Positions 40,214 through 49,847 of a stretch of 64,000 nucleotides of DNA are shown here, piece after piece; the first letter of the stretch is position 1, and each line of letters starts with the position of its first letter. The DNA is from Clostridiales bacterium (GTDB taxonomy: Bacteria; Bacillota; Clostridia; Oscillospirales; Oscillospiraceae). The stretch lies in NCBI GenBank assembly GCA_029008095.1, contig JAQXJB010000004.1:1-64000 (forward strand), written 5' to 3'. The position numbers and the translations under genes were made by a program. The notes beneath the pieces were generated by a model that worked only from the letters and a program-made list of their open reading frames with translations, ran no database searches and had not been told where the DNA came from.

Positions 40214-41845
40214 ATGAGAATTCTGGTAGTTGGCGGCGTTGCCGCCGGCGCATCCGCTGCAACCAAGGCCCGCCGCACCAACGAGGATGCCGAGATAGTC
40301 CTTTTTGAGAGAGGCAACTATGTTTCCTTCGCCAACTGCGGCCTGCCCTACTACATCGGCGGCGTCATCGAGGATCGCGACGAGCTGCTGCTCGTTACTC
40401 CCGAGATGTTCAAGGACCGCTTCAACATTGACGTTCGCATCAACCACGAGGTCGTGGGCGTGGACGCCAGAAACAAGACCATCACCGTAAAGACTCCCGA
40501 GGGCGAGACCACCGAGGCTTATGACAAGCTCATTCTCGCCACCGGCGGCCGTCCCATCGTCCCCCCCATCAAAGGAATTGAGCAGGACGGCGTATACAAT
40601 GTATTCACCGTACCCGACGCTGACCGCATCGTTTCCAGACTTGAGGCCGGCACCAAGAGCGCCGTTGTTGTCGGCGGCGGCTTTATCGGCCTTGAGTCCG
40701 CCGAGAACCTCCGCGAAAAAGGCGTTAAGGTCACCATCATCGAGCGCCTGCCCCAGATAATGAGCAATATGGATCAGGAATTCTCCGACGTCCTTATCGG
40801 CCACTTTGAGGAAATGGGCATCACCGTACTCACCGGCGCATCCGTAAGCGAGATCACCGGCGACGGCAAGGCCAACGGCGTTGTCCTCGCGGACGGCACC
40901 GCCATCCCCGCCGACATGGTCATCATGGCCGCAGGCGTGCGCTCCAGCACCGAGCTGGCCGTTCAGGCCGGCGTAAGGATCGGCGAGACCGGCGGCGTAT
41001 GGACCGACGCGACCATGCGTACCTCCGACCCCGACATCTACGCTGCGGGCGATATGGTGGAATCTCTTAACCTCGTTTCCGGCAAGAAGGTGCGCATCCC
41101 CCTGGCAGGCAGCGCCAACAAGCAGGGCCGCGCGGCCGGCTGCAACGCGGCTGGCGGCAAGCTTCTCTTCAAGGGCGTACTGGGAACCGCCATCATCAAG
41201 ATAGGCGAGCTCACCGCTGCCCGCACCGGTCTGAACGCCCGTGAGGCCGCAGCCCTTGGCTGGGACTTTGAGAGCGTTTACGTTCCCGGCTTCAGCAACG
41301 CCACCTACTATCCCGACGCAATGCCTATGGTTCTGAAGCTCACCGTAGCCAAGCAGGACGGCCGTATCCTCGGCGCCCAGGGCGTTGGCCGCAAGGGTAT
41401 CGACAAGCGTATCGACGTGCTTGCCACAGCCATCTACTCCGGTCTCACCGTTTTCGACCTTGAGAATCTGGATCTGGCATACGCGCCCCCCTATTCCTCC
41501 GCAAAGGATCCCGTCATTCTCGGCGGCATGATCGCTGCCAACATGATAAGAGGCGAGATGGACTACGTCCTGCCCTCCGATATTCCCGCCTGCAAGGAAG
41601 CCGGTGACGTCATCCTTGACGTCCGCAGCCAGGAGGAATATGACGCGGGTCACATTGAGGATTCCATCCTCCTGCCCATCGACGAGCTCCGCGAACGCTA
41701 TCAGGAGCTGGACAAGAGCAAGACCTATGTGGTATATTGCGGAGTAGGCTACCGCGCCTACAACTCCGCCCTCTTCCTCAAGGCCCACGGCTACCGCGTC
41801 AAGAATATGAGCGGCGGCTGGCGCGCCTGGACTATGAGTGTATAA
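40214..41845 (+). CDS. FAD-dependent oxidoreductase fused to rhodanese domain (CoA-disulfide reductase/NADH oxidase-like)
   Basis: GGVAAGASAATKARR, NCGLPYYIGG, VVVGGGFIGLE, C-terminal DVRSQEEYDAGHI...VVYCGVGYRAY rhodanese. Confidence 0.9.
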   Translation: MRILVVGGVAAGASAATKARRTNEDAEIVLFERGNYVSFANCGLPYYIGGVIEDRDELLLVTPEMFKDRFNIDVRINHEVVGVDARNKTITVKTPEGETTEAYDKLILATGGRPIVPPIKGIEQDGVYNVFTVPDADRIVSRLEAGTKSAVVVGGGFIGLESAENLREKGVKVTIIERLPQIMSNMDQEFSDVLIGHFEEMGITVLTGASVSEITGDGKANGVVLADGTAIPADMVIMAAGVRSSTELAVQAGVRIGETGGVWTDATMRTSDPDIYAAGDMVESLNLVSGKKVRIPLAGSANKQGRAAGCNAAGGKLLFKGVLGTAIIKIGELTAARTGLNAREAAALGWDFESVYVPGFSNATYYPDAMPMVLKLTVAKQDGRILGAQGVGRKGIDKRIDVLATAIYSGLTVFDLENLDLAYAPPYSSAKDPVILGGMIAANMIRGEMDYVLPSDIPACKEAGDVILDVRSQEEYDAGHIEDSILLPIDELRERYQELDKSKTYVVYCGVGYRAYNSALFLKAHGYRVKNMSGGWRAWTMSV

Positions 41846-41874
41846 GTATATAAACGAAAGGAAGCGTTTTTTTC

Positions 41875-42684
41875 ATGACCATACAGCAGTATAACGAATA
41901 TGGCAAGTTTCTGGAAAGCACTCTCCGCCTGGAAACCTATCCCATCGCTGTAAAATTCTTTGACAATCTCGAGGATATCCCCGCAGGTACCATCTTCCCC
42001 AAGCGCGACATGGGCAAGCACATGGCATTCTGCCAGGCAAAGGCCATGACCAGAATGAGAGGCATGACCATTGCTCTGACCAAGGAAGACCATTGGTGCT
42101 GGAATCCCCTCATTGCTTTCGGCATGGTGGACTGCACCCCCGGCACCGAATACTTCAACGTTATCAAGAAGTACATAGGCGTTCCCGAGGACAAGGCCGA
42201 GGAGTTCCTGGCCAACTTCCCCCGTCTGGAGCTGGGCAAGTGCAAGGCTGTTGTTACCTCTCCCCTCTACAAGGCAGAGTTTGAGCCTGATATCATCCTC
42301 GTTTACTCCAACACCATGCAGCTCAACTGCATTCTCCGCGCCGTTAAGTCCATGACCGGTACCTACGTCAAGAGCGAGTTCGACGGCATTGACTCCTGCG
42401 CCTACGCTACCGTTCCCCCCATGCTCAACGGTCAGTATCGCATTACCGTTCCCGACCCCGGCGATGTTGAGCGCGCCCGCGCCGGCAAGGACGAGATGAT
42501 TTTCTCTATTCCTCCCGCGAGACTGGAAGAGGTATGCACCGGCTTGAAGATGCTTGAGGACATGCACATGAATTACCGCAACACTCCCTGGCTCTATCCT
42601 CTGGATTTCGAGCGTCCCCCCTTCTACAACGAAGTATTCGAGATGTGGGGTCTGGAAAAGGGCGAGGATTGGAACAAGGTCTGA
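41875..42684 (+). CDS. DUF169 family protein
   Basis: LRLETYPIAVKFF, KRDMGKHMAFCQAKAMTRMRGMT pattern. Confidence 0.8.
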   Translation: MTIQQYNEYGKFLESTLRLETYPIAVKFFDNLEDIPAGTIFPKRDMGKHMAFCQAKAMTRMRGMTIALTKEDHWCWNPLIAFGMVDCTPGTEYFNVIKKYIGVPEDKAEEFLANFPRLELGKCKAVVTSPLYKAEFEPDIILVYSNTMQLNCILRAVKSMTGTYVKSEFDGIDSCAYATVPPMLNGQYRITVPDPGDVERARAGKDEMIFSIPPARLEEVCTGLKMLEDMHMNYRNTPWLYPLDFERPPFYNEVFEMWGLEKGEDWNKV

Positions 42685-42813
42685 GCCTTACAGCATACAC
42701 CACAGCATAAAACAGCTTCAGTCCCTGCCGCGCGGAACGCCGGAAAAATTATTCAGGCTTTCTTCATCATAAAAAATGTTATGCTCGGCAGGGGCTATCT
42801 TCTCGAAGTTTCT

Positions 42814-42846
42814 CGCAATCGATTGCGCTATTTTGCAATCGATTGA
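42814..42846 (+). promoter_or_regulatory. Tandem LacI-type operators CGCAATCGATTGCG and TGCAATCGATTGA, 20 bp centre to centre
   Basis: Perfect 14-nt palindrome 42814-42827 plus second site around 42835-42846. Confidence 0.6.
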
Positions 42847-42926
42847 TTAACGAGATAAAGTGCGCATTTTACATTCACAGCAATTATGTATCGAATACGA
42901 TATATGATTCTATAAGGAGGCAACAC

Positions 42927-44117
42927 ATGAAGATCACAAAGGTAGACGTATTTCAGTTTCGCTGTGACGTCCCCATACCCAACCGCCCCGTAGGCTGCCG
43001 CATCTACACCGATGAGGGCATTTACGGCGACGGCGAGGGCTCCATGTCCTATGGCACCGGCTCCGAGGCCGCGTTCGGCATGATCGAAGCTCTGGCAAAC
43101 ATGATCATCGGCATGGACCCCCTTGACAACGAGGTCATCTGGGACAAGATGCACCGCGGCACATTCTGGGGACAGAGCCCCGGACCCGCCGTTTTCTCCG
43201 GCATGAGCGCCATAGACATCGCCCTCTGGGATATCAAGGGCAAGGTCTGCAACATGCCCCTTTACCGCCTGCTGGGCGGTAAGCAGCGCAAGGATCTGCG
43301 CTGCTATGCCAGCCAGCTGCAGCACGGCTTCAAGGGCTATCACGATTTCGCTTTCACCACGGACAAGTACGAGGAGGTTTCCAAGTATGTGGTGGACGAG
43401 CTGGGCTATGACGCCATCAAGATAGACTTTCTCACCTTCGACCGCGACCCCTCCCGCCCCCTGGGCAACGAACAGCGCCGCGGCCCCATGAGCCCCTACT
43501 ACGTTCAGCTCGCCGAGGAACGCGTGGCCGCCGTCCGCGAGGCCGTTGGCCCCAACGTGGATATAATCGTGGAGAACCACTCCAACCTGGACGCTCTCTC
43601 CGCCGTTCAGCTCGCCCGCGCCATCGAAAAGTACAACATTTTCTTCTTTGAGGAGCCCAACACTCCCTCTCCCAAAACAGCCAAGTATATCCGCGAAAAT
43701 GTAAATATCCCCATCGCCAACGGCGAGCGCATATTCTCCCGCTGGCAGTATGTTCCCTACTTTGAGGATATGTCCATTCAGATCGCCCAGCCCGACCTGA
43801 CAAGCTGCGGCGGCCTGACCGAGGGCAAGAAGATATGCGACATGGCGCACACCTATGACGTGGCCGTTCAGGCTCACGTCTGCGGCACGCCCCTCTCCAC
43901 CGCCCTCTCCCTGCACCTTGAGTCCTCCATCCCCAACTTTATCATCCATGAGCAGCACTGCGTATGCCTGCATCAGTACATGAAGGATCTCTGCATTCAT
44001 GATTATCAGCCCGTGAACGGCCGCTTCGTAACTCCCGAGCTGCCCGGCATCGGCAACGAGTGGACAGAGAAAGCCATGACCGAGGCCCGCATGAAGAAAA
44101 CCGTCACCAAGGAATGA
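42927..44117 (+). CDS. Mandelate racemase/muconate lactonizing enzyme family protein (enolase superfamily, sugar-acid dehydratase-like)
   Basis: YTDEGIYGDGEGS, FFFEEPNTP, IANGERIFSRWQY, HVCGTPLSTA. Confidence 0.9.
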   Translation: MKITKVDVFQFRCDVPIPNRPVGCRIYTDEGIYGDGEGSMSYGTGSEAAFGMIEALANMIIGMDPLDNEVIWDKMHRGTFWGQSPGPAVFSGMSAIDIALWDIKGKVCNMPLYRLLGGKQRKDLRCYASQLQHGFKGYHDFAFTTDKYEEVSKYVVDELGYDAIKIDFLTFDRDPSRPLGNEQRRGPMSPYYVQLAEERVAAVREAVGPNVDIIVENHSNLDALSAVQLARAIEKYNIFFFEEPNTPSPKTAKYIRENVNIPIANGERIFSRWQYVPYFEDMSIQIAQPDLTSCGGLTEGKKICDMAHTYDVAVQAHVCGTPLSTALSLHLESSIPNFIIHEQHCVCLHQYMKDLCIHDYQPVNGRFVTPELPGIGNEWTEKAMTEARMKKTVTKE

Positions 44118-44158
44118 TCATTCCTTAAATATATTTTATAAAGAAAGGACAGAAAAAA

Positions 44159-45901
44159 ATGAAGAAGCATTTAGCGCTTATCCTCGCACTTGTTTTCATT
44201 GTTGCCCTGTTCGCCGGCTGCGGCGGCACCAACAACAGCAACACTGACAACACCAACAGCACCAACAATAACACCACCAACACCAACAACAACACTCCTG
44301 ACGGCAACGATCAGGAGAACAGCCCCTACAAGTTCGCCGCCGGCAAGTTTGCCACCGACGAACGCGGCGTAGCCACCGAAAAGTATGACTACGAACTGCC
44401 TTTCTGCACCACTGATGAGACCCTTACCTTCTGGACTGTCAGCTGGAACCCCGAGTACATTCCCGCCGATGGTTTTGACTCCATGCCCTTCCCCAAGGAG
44501 CTGAAGGCTCAGACCGGCGTCAATGTAGAGTACACCATCGTTACCAGAGACGCCATGCAGTCCAACTTCGCCGTTCTTCTGGCCGCCGATGACCTCTGCG
44601 ACCTCATGTGCCACGGCGCAAGCTACTATTCCGGCACCGTCAAGGAATCCGTTGAGGAAGGCTATTTTGTCAACATCTATGATTATCGCGAGTACTGCCC
44701 CAACTATATGTACGAGGCTGCTTACCGCGACCCCGATGATAAGGCCACCTATGCCGACGTATTCTATGAGGACGATTTTGTTTATTCCTTCTGGGATCTT
44801 TATGACGGCAAGGTCGTCAGCATGGGTCCCGTTGTCCGCAACGACTGGGTCGAGCAGGTCGGCATGACCCGCGAGGGCATCAAGACCTGGGATGATGTCT
44901 ATGATATGATGGTCGCAGTCAAGAACGCCGGTCTCTCTACCGCCCCTTGGCAGCTTATCAGCACCATTGAGATCTCCGGCGCCAAAATTTTCAGTGCCTT
45001 TGATACCGTTGGCTATACCGACACTGCCTCTCTCCAGCAGCCCTATCAGATCAACGGAGAGGTTCAGCTGCTCCACTCCAACCAGAATGACCTTGACCTT
45101 GTCACCTATCTCAACAAGTGCTGGAACGCCGGTCTCATCGATCCTGACTGGGCCGGCTGCGCCGACAACAACGCCTACATTCCCAAGGTAGACAACTGCG
45201 GCTTCTTCGCCACCACCACCTCCGGCATCATGACCCTCGAGAGCAACGGCACCGATCCCAACGCTGAATGGGTTACCATCCAGAAGCTGCTCAAGACAGA
45301 AGACCAGGTTCTCCATGTTGGCGAGGCTGCTTCCCGTAAGTCCTACGGCGAGACAAGCGTCAGCGCAAGCTGCGAGAACATTCCTCTTGCCATTACCTGG
45401 TGCGACTTCCGTTATTCCGACGGAGCATACAACCTCATCAACTACGGCGTTCAGGGTCACACCTGGGATTACAACGAGAACGGCGAGATTCGCCTGACCG
45501 ACTTCGTTCTGAATAATCCCGACGGCCTGTCAGCCACCTGGTGCCTGCTGCTTCACGGCCTGAACAATCTGGCTGACTGCGGTCTTGAGGACAGTAACCG
45601 CAAGCTGGCCTACGAAGGCGGCAGCAAGTATGTTGAGTTCGGTCAGATTTGGACTCTCTTCCAGTATGACGGCGCTTACGAGTGGCCTGCCGGTCTGAAC
45701 CTCAGCGACGAGGATCAGCAGGAGGTCAATGAACTTGCCGGCGACGTAGTCACCTATATCTCCGAGAACTTCACCGCCTTTGTTGACAACTCCAAGTCTC
45801 TCACTGAGTGGGATTCCTATGCAGCAGGTCTTTCCTCCATCGGCGGCGATGCCATAAAGGCCATCTATCAGGATACCCTGGACGCTTACTACGCAGCATA
45901 A
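44159..45901 (+). CDS. Extracellular solute-binding lipoprotein (family 1/LipO-like)
   Basis: Lipobox LFAGCGG, Asn/Thr-rich linker, LTFWTVSWNPEYIP...LKAQTGVNVEY. Confidence 0.85.
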   Translation: MKKHLALILALVFIVALFAGCGGTNNSNTDNTNSTNNNTTNTNNNTPDGNDQENSPYKFAAGKFATDERGVATEKYDYELPFCTTDETLTFWTVSWNPEYIPADGFDSMPFPKELKAQTGVNVEYTIVTRDAMQSNFAVLLAADDLCDLMCHGASYYSGTVKESVEEGYFVNIYDYREYCPNYMYEAAYRDPDDKATYADVFYEDDFVYSFWDLYDGKVVSMGPVVRNDWVEQVGMTREGIKTWDDVYDMMVAVKNAGLSTAPWQLISTIEISGAKIFSAFDTVGYTDTASLQQPYQINGEVQLLHSNQNDLDLVTYLNKCWNAGLIDPDWAGCADNNAYIPKVDNCGFFATTTSGIMTLESNGTDPNAEWVTIQKLLKTEDQVLHVGEAASRKSYGETSVSASCENIPLAITWCDFRYSDGAYNLINYGVQGHTWDYNENGEIRLTDFVLNNPDGLSATWCLLLHGLNNLADCGLEDSNRKLAYEGGSKYVEFGQIWTLFQYDGAYEWPAGLNLSDEDQQEVNELAGDVVTYISENFTAFVDNSKSLTEWDSYAAGLSSIGGDAIKAIYQDTLDAYYAA

Positions 45902-45910
45902 ACCGTTTTT

Positions 45911-45942
45911 CTCCGCTGTCCGGTACCCCCGGGCAGCGGAGC
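45911..45942 (+). terminator. Stem-loop terminator after the solute-binding protein gene
   Basis: ctccgctgtccgg...ccgggcagcggag. Confidence 0.55.
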
Positions 45943-45948
45943 GATATT

Positions 45949-46112
45949 AAGGAAGCTCTGAATCAATACGTCTGCGGCATCTTGTGGAAAATTTTCGCGG
46001 CAATATCGTTGTGTTTTCTTGAAATAAACCCATTATTCCTGCAAAAACACGCCTCATTGCCACAAAAATTTTGCTCACAAGCTGCTCTTGCCGATTTATT
46101 CAGAGCTTCCTT
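45949..46112. repeat. MITE-like imperfect palindrome with terminal AAGGAAGCTCTGAAT / ATTCAGAGCTTCCTT
   Basis: 15-bp perfect terminal arms; inner arms also align imperfectly. Confidence 0.75.
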
Positions 46113-46139
46113 TAACTCCAACTATAAGGAGCTGTCACA

Positions 46140-47324
46140 ATGAAAATAACAAAGGTTGAACTTTTTCTCTTCCACTGCGACACCACCGCTCCCGCAAAGC
46201 CTGTCGGCATACGCATGTATACCGACGAGGGCATTTACGGCGACGGCGAAGCCTCCATGTCCTACGGCAACGGAGCCGAGGGCGCATACGGCATGCTGGA
46301 AAGCCTCATTCCCCTGGTTCTGGGCATGAATCCTCTGGCCAACGAGGTCATCTGGGACAAGCTGCACAAGACCACCTTCTGGGGACAGAGCCCCGGCCCC
46401 GCCGTGTTCTCCGCCATGAGCGCCATAGACATCGCCCTCTGGGACATCAAGGGCAAGTATTACAACACTCCCCTGTATAATCTCCTCGGCGGCAAGTTCC
46501 GTAATGAGCTTCGCTGCTACGCCAGCCAGCTCCAGCTTGGCTGGGGCGCCGAGTATAATATGGCCTTCTCCAACGAGGATTACGCAGCTATGGCCAAAAA
46601 AGCCGTGGCTGACGGCTATGACGCCATCAAGGTCGACTTCACCTGCTTCGGAAGCGGTCCCCAGGACAGGATATCCCATCTCCAGCGCTCCGGACTGCTG
46701 GCCCCCAAAATGCTCAAGCTCATTGAAGGCCGCGTCGCCGCAACCCGCGAGGCAGTGGGTGAGGACGTGGACATTATCATAGAGAATCACTCCGGTCTGG
46801 ACGCGCTCTCCGCCGTTCAGATAGCCGAGGCAGTGGAGAAATACAACATTTTCTTCTTCGAGGAGCCCAACACTCCCTCCCCCAAGACGGCCAAGTGGAT
46901 AAGCGAGCGCACCCGCATCCCCATAGCAAACGGCGAACGCATCTTCTCCCGCTGGCAGTATTTCCCCTATTTTGAGGACATGTCCCTGCAGGTAGCCCAG
47001 CCTGACCTGACAAGCTGCGGCGGCGTGACCGAGGGCAAGAAAATATGCGACATGGCTCACGCCTATGACGTTTCCGTCCAGCTCCATGTCTGCGGCACGC
47101 CCCTTTCCACCGCCCTCTCCCTGCATCTGGAGTCTTCCATTCCCAACTTCGTGATTCATGAGCACCATGTAAACAATCTCCACGACCACATCAAGGATCT
47201 CTGCATCTACGATTACCAGCCCGTTAACGGCGTTTACACCGTGCCTGATCTTCCCGGAATCGGCAACGAGTGGAGCGAGAAGGCTCTCGCCACTCCCGAC
47301 CGGAAGAGCGTATTTGAACTCTGA
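46140..47324 (+). CDS. Mandelate racemase/muconate lactonizing enzyme family protein (paralog of 42927..44117)
   Basis: Same motifs; nearly identical blocks at protein and DNA level. Confidence 0.9.
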   Translation: MKITKVELFLFHCDTTAPAKPVGIRMYTDEGIYGDGEASMSYGNGAEGAYGMLESLIPLVLGMNPLANEVIWDKLHKTTFWGQSPGPAVFSAMSAIDIALWDIKGKYYNTPLYNLLGGKFRNELRCYASQLQLGWGAEYNMAFSNEDYAAMAKKAVADGYDAIKVDFTCFGSGPQDRISHLQRSGLLAPKMLKLIEGRVAATREAVGEDVDIIIENHSGLDALSAVQIAEAVEKYNIFFFEEPNTPSPKTAKWISERTRIPIANGERIFSRWQYFPYFEDMSLQVAQPDLTSCGGVTEGKKICDMAHAYDVSVQLHVCGTPLSTALSLHLESSIPNFVIHEHHVNNLHDHIKDLCIYDYQPVNGVYTVPDLPGIGNEWSEKALATPDRKSVFEL

Positions 47325-47518
47325 TTCTTCCACTCCTTTCTTCCTTTTCTTGACAGTACCGCAGAAGCAATGTGCGGAGCTGCCCCGCCGCCGTGTCCTT
47401 CAAAGGGCGCGGCGGAAAACTTTTTGAGATTATTTGTATTTATGGGGAACATATGCCCTTGACCATTCGTCTAAACCCATGATATAGTCCCAAAAGAACA
47501 TATTTTTAGGAGGATACC

Positions 47519-48565
47519 ATGAAAAACTTCAAGAAGATCATTGCACTGTTTCTCGCCCTGACTCTCTGCCTGGGTTCAGGCATCAGCGCCCTGGCATACA
47601 GTGACGATACCACCATGGCTCAGGCCGACGCGCTGAATACTCTCGGTCTTTTCCAGGGCTCCGACAAGGGCTACGAGCTTGACCGTGCCCCCAGCCGCCT
47701 TGAGGCGCTCATTATGCTCATCCGCCTCTCCGGAAAGGAGAACGAAGCTCTCTATTCTTGGGAGCCTCTGACCAGCCCTTTTACAGATGTACCCACCTGG
47801 GAGGGCGCCGCTGAGTACATAGCCTATGCTTACAACAACGGTCTCACCGACGGTGTGACCGACACTACCTTCGACCCCGACAGCCCCGCCACCGCTCAGA
47901 CCTTTGTCACCTTCGCGCTCCGCGCTCTCGGCTACACCGATGAGACCGTGTGGGATAACTGGGAGACCCTGGGCAGAGACGCCGGCATCATCACTGCTGA
48001 TACAGATCTCGCCAACTTCAAGCGCGGCGACGCGGTTCTCGTTTCCTACGCCGCTCTCAGCGCGAAGCTCGCCGGCAGCGACACCACTCTCAATGATTGG
48101 ATGCTTGATAACGGCATATACGGCGAGCTGGCATATAACGTTGCCCGCAGCATCGTTGGCTATCCCGTGACCGCCGAGTCCTCCATCATGGAGATCTACG
48201 GCAAGCTCTATGCCGGTCTTGAGAACGGAATTTCCCTCTCCAGACTTATGGCTACACCCTTCGACGCGGAAAGCGCAAGCTATTTTATCGGCGCATCTGA
48301 TCTGGACATCGTTGAGGGCTATGCCTGCGAGCCCATGATGAGTTCCGTCGCTCACTCCGTCTGCCTGGTAAGACTTGCCGAAGGCAGCGACATTGAGGCC
48401 GCAAAGACCGCCATCCGCGAGAACGTGAACCCCAACAAGTGGATCTGCGTAGGTGTTGACCCTGCCAACATCCGCGTTGAGAACATCGGCAATCTCATTC
48501 TTCTGGTAATGGACAACAACAACTGCCAGCAGATCGCCGACGCCTTCCTGTCTCTTGCTCAGTAA
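47519..48565 (+). CDS. SLH-domain protein
   Basis: Signal peptide; ADALNTLGLFQGSDKGYELDRAPSRLEALIMLIRL and AYNNGLTDGVTDTTFDPDSPATAQTFVTFALRALGY. Confidence 0.85.
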   Translation: MKNFKKIIALFLALTLCLGSGISALAYSDDTTMAQADALNTLGLFQGSDKGYELDRAPSRLEALIMLIRLSGKENEALYSWEPLTSPFTDVPTWEGAAEYIAYAYNNGLTDGVTDTTFDPDSPATAQTFVTFALRALGYTDETVWDNWETLGRDAGIITADTDLANFKRGDAVLVSYAALSAKLAGSDTTLNDWMLDNGIYGELAYNVARSIVGYPVTAESSIMEIYGKLYAGLENGISLSRLMATPFDAESASYFIGASDLDIVEGYACEPMMSSVAHSVCLVRLAEGSDIEAAKTAIRENVNPNKWICVGVDPANIRVENIGNLILLVMDNNNCQQIADAFLSLAQ

Positions 48566-48566
48566 A

Positions 48567-49712
48567 ATGAAGCGTCTCGCGGCGGTTACGCTGCTCCTTG
48601 CTCTGCTGCTCTGCGCCTGCGGCGGCCCGGCGAACACCATCCCGGATACGCCCTCCGCCCCTGTGTCCACCCCGGACGAAACGCCCCAGGCCACTCCCGA
48701 CACAGCTCCGGACAGCACACCGGATGCAACACCGGAGACAAGTCCCGAGGCCACCCCGGATGAAACACCCGAGGCCACCCCGGATGAAACGCCCCAGGCC
48801 ACTCCCGAGGCAAGCGCTGAGCCTACCCCGAAACCTACTCCGACTCCTGAACCCACTCCCGAGCCTACTCCCGAGGCGCCGGCAGGCCCCGTAGTTGATA
48901 AAAGCATACTTCTCAGCTTTGACGGAATGTATTTTGAGCCCCGCCCCGCCGTGGACGACGCCGCTGTTACCCGTCTGGCCGAAAAGATGACCTCCCTGCG
49001 GGACAGCTACTTCGCGGATAACAAGGTATATTACGCCATTGTTCCCGACAAAAGCTGGTATTTCCGGGACAAAACGGACAAGTATTTTGACCATAAGGCG
49101 ATTTGTGACAGCCTTGCCGCCCAGCTCTCCGGCTTCACCGCCATCGACCTGACGGATACTCTCAGCGGCTCTGACTACTATGTCACCGACCCCCATTGGC
49201 GGCAGGAAAAGCTTTCGTCCGCTGTTTCCGCCCTGTCCTCCGTCATGGGCTTCAGCTATACCAAGACCGCCTACACGACTCAGTCCGCGGGAAGCTTCGT
49301 CGGCACCTACGGCAGCAAGGCCGATGGCTTCGCTCCTGAGACCCTCTATTACCTCACCAGCGATGTCACCGAGGCCGCCAAGGTCAATAACTTCCAGCAG
49401 CCCGAATTCCGCAAGGTCTACGACTCCGCCAAGTTCAGCACCAACGGCTACGACTTTTTCCTCTCCGGTGCTACGCCCCTGACGGTCATTGAGAACCCCA
49501 AGGCCGCCGAAAAGCGCGAACTGGTCATTTTCCGCGACTCCTTCGGCTCCTCCATAGCACCGCTGATGCTGGAAAGCTACTCCAAGGTCACTCTCGTCGA
49601 CCTTCGTTACATGGTCAGCTCTCTGCTGCCAAATTATGTGGATTTTACCGGCGCGGACGTTCTTTTTCTCTACTGCGACGAGCTGGTAAACAGCAGCTTC
49701 CTGCTGAAATAA
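48567..49712 (+). CDS. DHHW/AlgX-like SGNH-type lipoprotein with Pro/Thr/Glu repeat linker
   Basis: Lipobox LLLCACGG, ATPDETPEATPDETPQATPE repeats, YYVTDPHWRQEK and FRDSFGSSIAPL motifs. Confidence 0.75.
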   Translation: MKRLAAVTLLLALLLCACGGPANTIPDTPSAPVSTPDETPQATPDTAPDSTPDATPETSPEATPDETPEATPDETPQATPEASAEPTPKPTPTPEPTPEPTPEAPAGPVVDKSILLSFDGMYFEPRPAVDDAAVTRLAEKMTSLRDSYFADNKVYYAIVPDKSWYFRDKTDKYFDHKAICDSLAAQLSGFTAIDLTDTLSGSDYYVTDPHWRQEKLSSAVSALSSVMGFSYTKTAYTTQSAGSFVGTYGSKADGFAPETLYYLTSDVTEAAKVNNFQQPEFRKVYDSAKFSTNGYDFFLSGATPLTVIENPKAAEKRELVIFRDSFGSSIAPLMLESYSKVTLVDLRYMVSSLLPNYVDFTGADVLFLYCDELVNSSFLLK

Positions 49713-49713
49713 G

Positions 49714-49752
49714 CTTCAAGCCCGGACATGAACAATGTCCGGGCTTCATGTT
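49714..49752 (+). terminator. Rho-independent terminator
   Basis: aagcccggacatgaacaatgtccgggcttcatgtttt. Confidence 0.75.
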
Positions 49753-49847
49753 TTACCGTTACTGCCGCGTGAAGCACAATGCCGCTTGACACGCGCCGCC
49801 GTCAGCATATACAATAAGGCAAAACAGAAAAATAAGGGTGATACCAT

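Noticed and set aside
40157-41788. 543-aa minus-strand ORF opposite the FAD oxidoreductase
   Set aside because: Shadow ORF
42723-42797. CCCTGCCG...CGGCAGGG inverted repeat as a terminator
   Set aside because: Loop of about 58 nt and no U-tract after the second arm; support too weak to call
48690-48880. Tandem DNA repeat as a separate element
   Set aside because: Simply encodes the Pro/Thr/Glu linker of the DHHW-like lipoprotein
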